Shown here piece by piece: positions 25,086 to 33,978 of a stretch of 44,657 nt of DNA. Made by a program: the position numbers and the translations under genes. The notes beneath the pieces are model-generated. The model searched no databases. It had not been told where the DNA came from and saw only the letters and a list, made by a program, of their open reading frames with translations. The DNA comes from DASRJW01 sp964567755 (GTDB taxonomy: Bacteria > Krumholzibacteriota > Krumholzibacteriia > G020349025). Positions within the stretch are counted from its first letter, which is position 1, and every line of letters starts with the position of its first letter. Location of the stretch: positions 1 through 44,657 of the forward strand of contig CAZMNW010000026.1 of the NCBI GenBank assembly GCA_964567755.1. Reading direction: 5' to 3'.

Positions 25086-26107
25086 ACGCCGCGACGATGC
25101 AGCGCGTATCGCGCCACGACCTCACCCGCTACCTCATGCAGGTCCTCGCCGAGGCGCCGGCCGAGATGGCCGGCAACGCGGTCGACTTCCGCTTCTGGGA
25201 GACGGCACTGCTCGATCCGGCGCACGAGATCTTGCGCCGGCCCGGGAAGGAATTCCGCAGCCAGCTTTTCGAGAGCAGTTGGGTTCTGGGCGGTGGCTCG
25301 CCCGGAGAGCATCCGCAGGGGTTGCAACTCGCGGTGGAGCTATTGCACGTGGGATCGTTGGTCATCGACGACATCGAGGACAATTCGCGGACGCGCCGCG
25401 GCGGACAATCTCTGCATCGTCGTTTCGGCATCCCCGTAGCGTTGAACACCGGCAACTGGCTGTACTTTCTGCCGATGGCAATGCTGCCACGCCTCGGGCT
25501 CTCCGCTGCGCTCACACTCCAGCTATTCACCGACATCGCCAATGCGGTCGTCCTGTGTCATCAAGGCCAGGCGCTCGATCTTGCAGCTCCCATTGCCAAC
25601 CTCCCTCAAGCCGATGTGCCGCGACTGGTGGCGCAAGCGACGCAGCTCAAGACCGGGTCGCTCATGCGTTTGGCCGCGATCATGGGGGCACGCGCGGGCG
25701 GCGCAGTCGGCGAGCAACTCGAAGCACTGGCGCGTTTCGGCACCCAGCTCGGTCTTGGCCTCCAAATGTTGGACGACTGGTCCGGGATCGCCGTGGCGGC
25801 GCGCCGTGAAAAGGGCATCGAAGACATCAGGCTGGGACGACCCACCTGGCCGTGGGCATGGTTGGCCGAGCGCGCCGATGCGGCGAGCTACGCGACCCTG
25901 GCGCGCGACACGCGGCGCATGCGCACCGACACCGCCGCCGCTTCCCTGATCGACAAACTGCATGCGCATCTGCATACGACGGCACCCGACGAGATCCGAC
26001 GCCACCTGCATACGTCGGTCGGGGCGCTGCGAAGCGCACTCGGTCCGTCCGCTGCCATGGACGATCTCGCGCAACAAGTCGAGAGGTTGATGAACTCTTA
26101 TGGCTGA
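25082..26107 (+). CDS. crtE: Geranylgeranyl-diphosphate-type polyprenyl synthase
   Basis: Makes the C20 precursor for phytoene. 341 residues. The first Asp-rich motif DDIEDNSRTRRG is intact, as are GNWLYFLPM and the QGQALDL helix. The second Asp-rich motif reads LDDWSG instead of DDxxD, lacking the last Asp; some CrtE relatives in other phyla also depart here, so activity is still likely. It overlaps crtY by 4 bases and crtI by 8, indicating tight translational coupling. Confidence 0.9.
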   Translation: MNAATMQRVSRHDLTRYLMQVLAEAPAEMAGNAVDFRFWETALLDPAHEILRRPGKEFRSQLFESSWVLGGGSPGEHPQGLQLAVELLHVGSLVIDDIEDNSRTRRGGQSLHRRFGIPVALNTGNWLYFLPMAMLPRLGLSAALTLQLFTDIANAVVLCHQGQALDLAAPIANLPQADVPRLVAQATQLKTGSLMRLAAIMGARAGGAVGEQLEALARFGTQLGLGLQMLDDWSGIAVAARREKGIEDIRLGRPTWPWAWLAERADAASYATLARDTRRMRTDTAAASLIDKLHAHLHTTAPDEIRRHLHTSVGALRSALGPSAAMDDLAQQVERLMNSYG

Positions 26108-27638
26108 CCGCCCTGTCCGCCGCGCGGCGGCCGCTCTGCCGCGCGCCAGCTGTCGGGCCGCGGTCATCGGCAGCGGCTTCGGCGGCTTGGCCGCCGCGAT
26201 CCGCTTGCAGGCCGGCGGCATGCAGACCACTGTCTTCGAGGCGCGCGACAAGCCGGGCGGACGGGCCTACGTCTACGAGGATCAGGGATTCGTCTTCGAT
26301 GCGGGGCCGACCGTGATCACCGCGCCACACATCTTCGAGGAGCTCTTCGTCGCCGCTGGCCGCAACATGCGCGACTACGTCGAGTTCCTGCCCGTGCAAC
26401 CGTTCTATCGCCTGCTGTGGGAAGACGGGACGCGCTTCGACTACAGCGGCGATGGCGAGGCGATGATCGAGCAGATCCGGCGGTTGCGCCCCGGCGATGT
26501 CGCCGGCTACGAGCGTTTCGTCGACTACGCGCGTCGTGTCTTCGAAGCCGGGTACGCTGGATTGGCAGCCACACCGTTCCTGCGCTTCGCCGACATGGTA
26601 CGCGTGGCGCCGCAGCTCGTCCGCTTGCGCGCCGACCGTTCCGTCTACGGTACAGTGAGCCGCTTCGTGAAGGACGAGCACGTGCGTCAGGCACTCAGCT
26701 TTCATTCGCTCCTCGTCGGCGGCAATCCGTATGAAACCAGCTCGATCTACACTTTGATCCACTATCTCGAGCGCCGATGGGGCGTTTCATTTCCACGCGG
26801 TGGGACGGGCGCTCTCATCCGCGCGCTCGTGCGCCTGTTCCGCGAGCTGGGGGGCGAGCTTCACCTCGAGGCCGCGGTCGCGGGCATCGACTTGCTGCAA
26901 CACAATGGCCGCACCGTGCACCGTGTGCGCGCTGGTCGCCAGCCTGCACGCGACTATGATCTCGTCGTCTCCAACGCCGATTTGCACCACACCTACGCTG
27001 ATCTCTACAGCACCACCCCTGCCGCGCGCACGATGCGCCGGCGCATCGAGCGCATGGAATGGTCGATGTCGCTGTTCGTGCTTTATTTCGGCGTCGATCG
27101 GCGCTACCACGAGCACGTGGCCCATCACACCATTCTCTTCGGGCCGCGCTATCGGCAATTACTCGACGAAATCTTCCACGGTCGCGGTCTGCCGCAGGAC
27201 TTCAGTCTGTATCTGCATGCTCCCACGGTGACCGACCCCTCGATGGCGCCCCCAGGATGCGAGGCGTTCTACGTGCTCGCGCCCGTGCCGCACTTGGGCC
27301 ATGCGGCGATCGACTGGCAGCGGGAGGCTCCAGCCTACGCCGACAAAATCCTCGCCTATCTCGAGCGCATCCTGCCCGACCTGCGCCGTCACGTAGTCAC
27401 GCGACGCTGGTTCACCCCCAGCGACTTCGCCACCGATCTCAGGTCCTACCTGGGCTCGGCATTCTCGTGCGCACCCCGATTGCACCAGAGCGCATGGTTC
27501 CGGCCGCACAACCGCGACGATCGCATCCCCGGCTTGTATCTCGTCGGTGCCGGCACGCATCCCGGCGCCGGTGTCCCCGGCGTGGTCAACTCGGCGAAGG
27601 CCACCGTGGGTCTGGTACTCGAGGACTTCGCACCATGA
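26100..27638 (+). CDS. crtI: Phytoene desaturase (CrtI)
   Basis: FAD enzyme that introduces double bases into phytoene to form lycopene. 512 residues. N-terminal AAVIGSGFGGLAAAIRL (dinucleotide fold) and FEARDKPGGRAYVYEDQGFV; middle SFHSLLVGGNPYETSSIYTL; C-terminal LYLVGAGTHPGAGVPGVVNS and AKATVGL, the bacterial phytoene dehydrogenase signature. The first 20 residues are a basic tail before the fold. The number of desaturation steps cannot be told from sequence; lycopene is inferred because a cyclase and aromatase follow in the pathway. Confidence 0.95.
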   Translation: MADRPVRRAAAALPRASCRAAVIGSGFGGLAAAIRLQAGGMQTTVFEARDKPGGRAYVYEDQGFVFDAGPTVITAPHIFEELFVAAGRNMRDYVEFLPVQPFYRLLWEDGTRFDYSGDGEAMIEQIRRLRPGDVAGYERFVDYARRVFEAGYAGLAATPFLRFADMVRVAPQLVRLRADRSVYGTVSRFVKDEHVRQALSFHSLLVGGNPYETSSIYTLIHYLERRWGVSFPRGGTGALIRALVRLFRELGGELHLEAAVAGIDLLQHNGRTVHRVRAGRQPARDYDLVVSNADLHHTYADLYSTTPAARTMRRRIERMEWSMSLFVLYFGVDRRYHEHVAHHTILFGPRYRQLLDEIFHGRGLPQDFSLYLHAPTVTDPSMAPPGCEAFYVLAPVPHLGHAAIDWQREAPAYADKILAYLERILPDLRRHVVTRRWFTPSDFATDLRSYLGSAFSCAPRLHQSAWFRPHNRDDRIPGLYLVGAGTHPGAGVPGVVNSAKATVGLVLEDFAP

Positions 27639-28606
27639 AATCGGCAGCATTGGCGACCAGCCGCAAGATCATCGCCGTGCACTCCAAGAGTTTCGCGCTG
27701 TCCTCACGTCTCTTGCCGCGGCAGGCGCGTGATCGCGCCGTCGTCGTCTACGCCTGGTGCCGGCGCGCAGACGATGCCGTGGACCTGGCAACCACGGGCG
27801 ACAGCCACGTCGCCCTGCGGGCGCTGCGCGCCGAGCTGGACGCTATCTACGGCGGCGGTTCGTTGCAGGATCCCATTCTCGAAGCGTTTCAGCAGGTCGT
27901 GGGCGAACGCGGCATTCCACGGCTGTACCCCGACGAGCTCCTCGCCGGATTGGCCATGGACGCCAACGGCATGCGTTACGACACCCTGCACCAGCTGCTG
28001 CACTATTGTTATCGTGTCGCCGGCACCGTGGGTCTGATGATGTGTCACGTTCTGGGCGTGCGTGACGAGGCTGCAACTCGTCACGCCGTGCACTTGGGTG
28101 TCGCCATGCAGCTCACCAATATTTGTCGCGATGTCGGCGAGGATTGGCAACGCGGACGGCTGTACCTGCCGGTCGAGAAGTTGCGCCAGCACGATTGCGC
28201 TTGGATCGCAGACCTGCGCGGGCGACCGTTCCCCGCACACGCGCGTACCGCAGTCGCGCCGGTCATTGCGGCGCTGCTCGGCCTCGCGGACGAGTATTAC
28301 CGCTCGGGTGATGCCGGCTTGCCGCTGCTCGACTGGCGCTGCCGCGTCGCCATCCGCACCGCGAGACAGGTGTACTCACACATCGGCGCACGCGTTCGCG
28401 CGCAGGCGTGCGATCCGCTGGCCGAGCGCGCTTTCGTGCCCACTGCGGCCAAGCTCGTGCTTCTTGGACGTGCGGCTGCCGCGTCAATGCGTGACGCATT
28501 CGATTCTCGTCGCACCGGCACCCTGGGCAGCCCCGTGGCGCCGCGGCGAGTGGTCCATGTGGGCGACGCGCTGCCCCTGCACTGCGAAGCCAAGGTTTCG
28601 ATCTGA
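27635..28606 (+). CDS. crtB: Phytoene synthase
   Basis: Condenses two geranylgeranyl diphosphates head to head into phytoene. 323 residues. Both Asp motifs are visible: YAWCRRADDAVD (about residues 44-55) and NICRDVGEDWQRGRLYLP, matching the DxxxD motifs of squalene/phytoene synthases. YCYRVAGTVGLMM is also typical. It starts inside the crtI stop (ATGA). The last 30 residues are a poorly conserved tail. Confidence 0.95.
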   Translation: MKSAALATSRKIIAVHSKSFALSSRLLPRQARDRAVVVYAWCRRADDAVDLATTGDSHVALRALRAELDAIYGGGSLQDPILEAFQQVVGERGIPRLYPDELLAGLAMDANGMRYDTLHQLLHYCYRVAGTVGLMMCHVLGVRDEAATRHAVHLGVAMQLTNICRDVGEDWQRGRLYLPVEKLRQHDCAWIADLRGRPFPAHARTAVAPVIAALLGLADEYYRSGDAGLPLLDWRCRVAIRTARQVYSHIGARVRAQACDPLAERAFVPTAAKLVLLGRAAAASMRDAFDSRRTGTLGSPVAPRRVVHVGDALPLHCEAKVSI

Positions 28607-28616
28607 GGAGCCTGCG

Positions 28617-29114
28617 ATGTTGCGCTGTTCGTACCCGTGGCGCCTCGAAGGACACGTGCCGGCATTGCGAGCCGCACTCGTCGGTGTCGCGGCATTCGTC
28701 ACGCTCGCGCTTGTCGAGTCTGCAGCGGATGAGCTCGACGTTCGCCCCACCACGATCCGTGTGATCGCCACGGGACTGCGGCACATGAACGGCGAGGTAC
28801 GCGTGTCGCTGTTCGGAACCAAGGATGGCTTTCCCGACCGACCGGAGCTCTGCATTCAATGGGGCTTCGCCTCGCTGGCCGGAGACAGCGCCACCTATGC
28901 CTTCACCCCAGTTCCGGCGGGACACTACGCCGTATCCATGTTCCACGACGAGGACGGTAACGGCGCCATGCGGCGCGATTTCGTCGGTAGACCACGTGAA
29001 GGCTGGGGTGTCTCGCGCGACGCCAAGGCACGCTTCGGTCCCCCGAGCTTCGACGACGCCGCTTTCGACACGCAAGACGATACCGTCACTGTGCGCGTAC
29101 GCATGTGTTACTGA
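28617..29114 (+). CDS. DUF2141 exported protein in the carotenoid operon
   Basis: 165 residues with an N-terminal hydrophobic segment (LRAALVGVAAFVTLALVE) likely to be a signal peptide. The mature domain shows TTIRVIATGLRHMNGEVRVS, YAFTPVPAGHYAVSMFHDED and GNGAMRRDFVGRPREGWG, the features of DUF2141. Such proteins recur beside carotenoid genes in several phyla, but their function is not known. A TGAGGAG site lies 8-14 bases before the ATG. It lies 10 bases after crtB and 4 before the methyltransferase, so it is clearly part of the operon. Confidence 0.82.
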   Translation: MLRCSYPWRLEGHVPALRAALVGVAAFVTLALVESAADELDVRPTTIRVIATGLRHMNGEVRVSLFGTKDGFPDRPELCIQWGFASLAGDSATYAFTPVPAGHYAVSMFHDEDGNGAMRRDFVGRPREGWGVSRDAKARFGPPSFDDAAFDTQDDTVTVRVRMCY

Positions 29115-29118
29115 GGGG

Positions 29119-29859
29119 ATGGAATTGGAAACACGCGAGCTCGAGGCCACGGCCGTTTGGCGCGCCAAGCGCGAGGTGCCGCAGCAGTTCGACCGCATCG
29201 CCCGCGGCTACGACCTGCTCGCCGCCCTCAATCCCGGCTATGCCAAGCACCTGCGTTGGAGCGCCGAGCGATTGCAGGTGCAAGACAGATCGCAGATCCT
29301 CGATCTCTGCTGTGGTACAGGCTTGTCCACGTTGGCTCTCCGGCGCGTTCATCCCCAGGCACGAATCACCGGCCTCGATGCATCAGCAGGCATGCTGCGT
29401 GCCGCGGCCGCCAAGCCACAGTTGCATGATGTGCGCTGGATCCAGGGCGACGCCATGGATCCGGCGGCTGCCGGAGCTGGGGGACCTTACGATGCGATTC
29501 TCGTCGCCTACGGGATTCGTAACGTTCCCGACCCCGATCGTTGCCTGCAACGGCTCCTGCAACTGCTGCGCCCTGGTGGAATGCTGTGCCTCCACGAGTA
29601 CTCCATCGCCGGGTCGCGCTGGAGCCGATGTGTGTGGCAGATGGTGACGCTCGGGGTCGTGATCCCTCTCGGCGCCCTGGTCACCGGATCGAGCACGATT
29701 TTTCGCTATCTGCGGCGCAGCGTGCTCGAATTCGACAGCGTGCCGCAGCTGGAAGGACGTTTGCGCGCGGCAGGATTCGCCGACGTGCACACATTGCCGA
29801 TGGACGGATGGCAACGTGGCGTCGTCCACAGCATCCTAGCGCGCAGGGCTGAGACATGA
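29119..29859 (+). CDS. UbiE/CrtT-type SAM methyltransferase
   Basis: 246 residues. SAM-binding motif I LDLCCGTGLSTLALRRVHP, acidic loop TGLDASAG, and VAYGIRNVPDPDRCLQRLL, the region shared with UbiE/MenG quinone methyltransferases. A related methyltransferase (CrtT) accompanies crtU and crtY in actinobacterial isorenieratene clusters, which is the context here. Its substrate may be a carotenoid, or it may be a quinone methyltransferase recruited to the operon; the sequence does not decide. Its stop overlaps the crtU start (ATGA). Confidence 0.85.
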   Translation: MELETRELEATAVWRAKREVPQQFDRIARGYDLLAALNPGYAKHLRWSAERLQVQDRSQILDLCCGTGLSTLALRRVHPQARITGLDASAGMLRAAAAKPQLHDVRWIQGDAMDPAAAGAGGPYDAILVAYGIRNVPDPDRCLQRLLQLLRPGGMLCLHEYSIAGSRWSRCVWQMVTLGVVIPLGALVTGSSTIFRYLRRSVLEFDSVPQLEGRLRAAGFADVHTLPMDGWQRGVVHSILARRAET

Positions 29860-31415
29860 CCCCTTCGCCACGGCAACTGCTTCTTCCTCAAGCCGGTGGC
29901 CGCGACCGCGCCGAAGGGGGCCAACGCGCCATCGTCGTGGGTGGCGGCATCGCTGGTGTCGCGTCTGCCGTGATCCTCGCCGAGCGCGGTGTACAGGTCA
30001 CATTGATCGAAGCCGAACGCTTCCTCGGCGGGCGCGCCGGCGCCTGGACAGAACATCTTGCGAACGGCGACACGTTCGAAATGGAACGCGGCTTCCACGC
30101 TTTCTTTCGCCAGTACTACAACTTGCGCGCGTTGCTCCGACGCATCGACCCCCACCTGGCCCTGCTGCAACCGCTGGACGACTACCCGATCCTCGGCCCC
30201 GCCGGGCTGGCGCAGTCCTTCGCCAGGCTGCCGCGACAAACTCCGCGCAACATCGTCGCGCTCACGCGACGCACGCGCGCCCTCGGATTGAGAGACCTGC
30301 TGCGCGTGAACAGACGCCGGGCACTCGAGATGCTGCGGTTCGACATCGAGCCCACCTACGAGCGCTGGGATCACCTCAGTGCCGCGCAGTACTTGGACGC
30401 ACTGCGCTTCCCCATCGCGGCGCGGCGTCTCCTCTTCGACGTCTTCTCCCATTCATTCTTCAATCCCGAAGAAGACATGTCGGCAGCCGAGCTGCTGATG
30501 ATGTTCCATTTTTATTTCACCGGCAACCCGGAGGGGTTGGTGTTCGATGTTGCGCGCCGGCCATTCTCGCATTGCATCTGGGAACCGTTCGCGACTTTCC
30601 TCGAACGCCTGGGTGTGCGCTTGTTGCTCGGGGAGCGAGCGAGCGCCGTCAGCCGGCAAGAGAATACCTGGCGCGTGGTCACGGACCGGGGCATGCACAC
30701 AGGCGACGGCTGTGTGCTGGCGCTGACAGTGACGGCCCTGCAGGAGCTCGTCGAACGGTCGCCAACGCTGGGCGACGCCACTTGGCGGGGGTCGATCGGC
30801 GGCATGCGGTGCACCAACCCATTCGCCGTGTGGCGATTGTGGCTGGACGGGCCGACGCATGCGGACCGCGCCCCCTTCGCCGGCACCACGGGCATCGGTG
30901 TGCTGGACAACATCTCGCTTTATCATCGATTCGAAGACGAGAGCCGCGATTGGGCGGCGCGCCATGACGGCGCCGTCGTCGAGTTGCATGCTTACGGCGT
31001 CGAACCAGCAGCCGATCCTGAATTCTTGCGACGCGACATGCTGCGCGCATTGCACCTCTTGTATCCGGAAACAGCTGCACATCGCATCGTCGAGCAACGC
31101 TGGCTCTGGCGACAGGACTGCCCCGCTTTCGGTACCAGTGCACACGCGAGTCGACCCGAAGTGCGCACGGGGATTCCGGGCATGTGCTTGGCCGGGGATT
31201 TCGTCCGCCTGCCTTTCCCGAGCGCGCTGATGGAAAGAGCGGCGGCCTCCGGATTCCTGGCCGCCAATTACCTGCTGTCGGAGTGGGGGGTGCGACCCGA
31301 GCCCATTCTGTCGGTGCCGGCGCGCGGGATTCTGGCGCGCTTGCCGTTGCGCCCAACCCACATCGCGCCGGCTCGCCATGCAGACCGTCTACAGCACAGC
31401 GAGACCGTGTCATGA
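29856..31415 (+). CDS. crtU: Carotenoid ring desaturase/methyl-migrating aromatase (CrtU, isorenieratene-synthase type)
   Basis: An FAD enzyme of the amine-oxidase fold that converts beta-rings into aromatic (phi or chi) rings with a methyl shift. 519 residues. AIVVGGGIAGVASAVILAER begins the FAD fold, then ERFLGGRAGAW, MERGFHAFFRQYYNLRALLR (highly characteristic of CrtU/CruE), FSHSFFNPEEDMSAAEL and the C-terminal GMCLAGDFVRLPFPSALMER. With crtY in the same operon, the expected product is isorenieratene or a one-ring aromatic carotenoid. Phi versus chi cannot be read from sequence. The last 35 residues are a Pro/Arg-rich tail. It overlaps the Rieske gene by 4 bases. Confidence 0.88.
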   Translation: MTPSPRQLLLPQAGGRDRAEGGQRAIVVGGGIAGVASAVILAERGVQVTLIEAERFLGGRAGAWTEHLANGDTFEMERGFHAFFRQYYNLRALLRRIDPHLALLQPLDDYPILGPAGLAQSFARLPRQTPRNIVALTRRTRALGLRDLLRVNRRRALEMLRFDIEPTYERWDHLSAAQYLDALRFPIAARRLLFDVFSHSFFNPEEDMSAAELLMMFHFYFTGNPEGLVFDVARRPFSHCIWEPFATFLERLGVRLLLGERASAVSRQENTWRVVTDRGMHTGDGCVLALTVTALQELVERSPTLGDATWRGSIGGMRCTNPFAVWRLWLDGPTHADRAPFAGTTGIGVLDNISLYHRFEDESRDWAARHDGAVVELHAYGVEPAADPEFLRRDMLRALHLLYPETAAHRIVEQRWLWRQDCPAFGTSAHASRPEVRTGIPGMCLAGDFVRLPFPSALMERAAASGFLAANYLLSEWGVRPEPILSVPARGILARLPLRPTHIAPARHADRLQHSETVS

Positions 31416-32395
31416 GCGAACCACGCAAACTCCATCTCTTCGGGCGCCAGTTGGCGCCGGCCGCGTCGATGTCGACTTTGCCCGACTGGCAACAGGCGAA
31501 TTCGCACTGGATCGCGCAGGCATTGAATCGATCGCAATCTTTGCCGCCGACAGGTTGGACGGTAGTCGACGCGAGCCGCGCGCTGCGCGACAAGCCGCGC
31601 CGCTATCGACTGGGCGGCAGAGACTGGGTCGCCTGGCGTAGCGCCGACGGTACGCGAATGGCACCGGATGCGTGCCCGCACATGGGCGCATCGCTGTCCA
31701 ACGGGCGCGTTTGCGGCGGAGATTTGATCTGTTCGTGGCACGGCCTGCGCTTGGGGGCCGAGCCCCATGGAACGTGGCGTCCCGTCCCGACCTTCGACGA
31801 CGGAGTGCTGTTCTGGGCCGCTCTCGATCCAGAGTGCGCGCGCCACGAGCCTGCGGTCTTGTCGTTGCGACCGGCGCGCTTCTTCGATGCCACCATCCGC
31901 ATGCATGCGCAGTGCGCGCCCGCCGACGTCATCGCCAACCGGCTCGACCCGTGGCATGGGGTGCATTATCACCCCTATGCCTTCGGCAGGTTGCGCGTGC
32001 TCGAACGCGACGACGCTGCCATCCTCGTGCGCGTCGTCTACCGGGCGCTCGGCCACTACGGCATCGAGGTCGACGCACGTTTCTCGTGCCCCGATCCCGC
32101 GACCATCGTCATGCGCATCGAGCGCGGCGAAAGTGCCGGGTCTTTGGTCGAAACACACGTGGCCGCCATCGACGCCGAGCACACGGCCATCGTCGAAGCG
32201 ACGTTGGCCACCTCCGACCGCGCCGCATTCTGGTGGGTCGTGCGTGGACTCGCCGGCCTCCTGCGCCCCCTGGTGCGCAAGGCGGCACGGCGATTGTGGT
32301 CAGACGATGCGGCCTATGCCGAACGCTTGGCACAATTGCGGCGAGACGCGGATGTGCTTGCGCGCGCGGCCTACAAAAGTTCCTCGGCGCTGTAA
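31412..32395 (+). CDS. Rieske-type oxygenase-like protein (DUF5914-like)
   Basis: 327 residues, last gene of the operon. A Rieske [2Fe-2S] motif is seen: CPHMGASLSNGRVCGGDLIC (ligands Cys, His, Cys) followed by SWH, the fourth ligand. Further on, NRLDPWHGVHYHPYAF gives the spacing of Asp and His expected for a mononuclear iron site in Rieske oxygenases. As I recall, proteins with this layout (Rieske plus DUF5914) sit beside crtU in actinobacterial isorenieratene clusters. Possible roles are oxygenation of the ring or electron supply to CrtU; both are inference. Confidence 0.82.
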   Translation: MSEPRKLHLFGRQLAPAASMSTLPDWQQANSHWIAQALNRSQSLPPTGWTVVDASRALRDKPRRYRLGGRDWVAWRSADGTRMAPDACPHMGASLSNGRVCGGDLICSWHGLRLGAEPHGTWRPVPTFDDGVLFWAALDPECARHEPAVLSLRPARFFDATIRMHAQCAPADVIANRLDPWHGVHYHPYAFGRLRVLERDDAAILVRVVYRALGHYGIEVDARFSCPDPATIVMRIERGESAGSLVETHVAAIDAEHTAIVEATLATSDRAAFWWVVRGLAGLLRPLVRKAARRLWSDDAAYAERLAQLRRDADVLARAAYKSSSAL

Positions 32396-32497
32396 AAGGA
32401 AGACTTTCGAAGGCCTGAGCTGTGCCTCGGAGCAGAGCGGTAAGATCCAGCGAGTGCACCTCCTTTTCGTGACTTGCAAGCGACATCCACTCGACCG

Positions 32498-32548
32498 CGA
32501 GAGAACGGCCTCCCTGCACTCAGGAGCGGAGGGAGGCCGTTGCTCTCG
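32498..32548. terminator. strong hairpin between convergent genes (bidirectional terminator)
   Basis: AACGGCCTCCC (32504-32514) pairs perfectly with GGGAGGCCGTT (32531-32541). The stem extends through CGAGAG (32498-32503) with CTCTCG (32543-32548) across one bulged G, giving 17 pairs and a 16-base loop. It sits between the end of the carotenoid operon (32395) and the end of the convergent gene (32567). No long T tract follows on either side. Confidence 0.65.
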
Positions 32549-32566
32549 ACATCGGGTCACGCCGGA

Positions 32567-33504
32567 TCACCGGTAGAGAGTTTTGATCAGACTCCAAGTT
32601 TTCACCTGGGACGCGGCAGTGATTGTACCCCGACTGTAAGCGTGCGCCTGAGCGGTCGTGCCGTTAGAGGCGTCGAGCGGGAGAGCGGAGTTCGTATCTC
32701 CATCCTCGACCACGGTCAAGTGAACGAGAACATCACCGAAGCCGGAGAAATGCAGCGTGTGCTCGCCCGGAGGCAGCGGCTTGAGGATCACCATGTAGCC
32801 GTCCGAGACACCAACCTGGGGAGAGCCCGTGACGCAGCCGTCAAAGGCCTGCATGCTGAGATCTCCGGTGAACGTGAACAGCGTCGATGTCGTCCGAAAG
32901 CTGACGAAGTTGTTGACGGCGACCCCATCCACTTCCAGCGACAATGGGAACGGCGACGTTGGGATAATGGCATCAATGATGTCCTTGGCCCCAGCTGTCA
33001 GCCAATCCTCCATGGACTGACCCGCTGGCGGCTGCCAGGTGGGGTCCGGGCATGGGTAGTCGTTCAAGTAGAGAATGATCGGACACACGAGATACGTGTC
33101 CGAAGGCATGGTGCAGCTGCGCTCCGGCGTGTCGATGGCTCCTTGGAGGAACCACACCGGGCCAGATTGATCCACGTCGAAGTACTGCCCCGTCGGGTCA
33201 AAGAACTGACTGAAGGGATGGGACATGGTCCACTGCCACCATGCCGCGCTCCATTCAGCGTAGCTCCGTCCGCCTACATTCGACTGAAGCGGCATGACGT
33301 TGGAATCGCGCCGCGATCCCCCCGAGCCGGACCCTGAGATGTCTACCTTGGACAGGGGCACGACCCCATGGGATGGAGCGCCGGTGAAACCGCTCTGCGA
33401 CCCCCCGCGGTGGCGCCCGAGATTGCCGTCGAGGGCAGAAGCATGGTCCCGAGGACGAAGGCGAGCGCGAGCATCGCCAATGACAGCTTGCAATTGGTCT
33501 TCAA
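32567..33504 (-). CDS. Exported protein of unknown function, split by a frameshift in a C6/G6 run
   Basis: From TTG 33504 (minus), with GGGAG 5 bases upstream, one frame encodes a good signal peptide (MKTNCKLSLAMLALAFVLGT, then MLLPSTAISG) and stops soon after. The main frame carries the mature protein: GGRSYAEWSAAWWQWTMSHP, SGPVWFLQGAIDT, MVILKPLPPGEHTLHFSGF and VLVHLTVVED, to the stop at 32567. The two frames meet at the run of six C (plus strand 33401-33406). One base added or removed there restores one open frame. The mature part looks like a beta-sandwich with many Trp and two Cys pairs; I know the pattern only from unnamed proteins. It may be a sequencing error, phase variation or a recent mutation. 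Confidence 0.6.
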
Positions 33505-33978
33505 GGCTTCTCCCAAAGCGCCGGGCTATACCAGCTGGCCAGAGTGAAAAAAACATCAGACAATGGAGGAATCGCGACGCACACCAACACCGTGCCATGC
33601 GCTGCGGTCCGCGCGGACCGGGGCGAGACGCTGACAGGCGACATGTGCATGCCCTCCCTTTGGTCTCTATAAGCCTCGCAGTGGCAATTTCGAACAAACT
33701 CTCGTGGCAAGGGCGAAAGAAAGGCGCGGCGACCTGCGAGCTCACGTCATTCTCGACGATCCGGCCAACGAAATGGAGCTGGCTCGCGTGCACATGTCGG
33801 GGCCATTGTTCTACCTGCTGCGACCGGATGGCTTTAATAGGGTCGACGGCGACGGTGTCGGCCCGCGCACCCCGACTCTGCGGGAAGTCATCGGACTTGC
33901 GAACGAATGGCGCTTGATCCACGGGTGCGGATTGCGCCAACATTCGATCCAGGCGCCGATCGAAGCGGAGGCATTCTC
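33505..33978. other. divergent intergenic region, no gene seen
   Basis: About 470 bases between the minus-strand exported protein and the plus-strand SYLF gene. No frame looks coding. On the minus strand TATAGA, with TTCGAA 17 bases upstream (about 33666-33694), is a weak promoter candidate. Confidence 0.35.
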
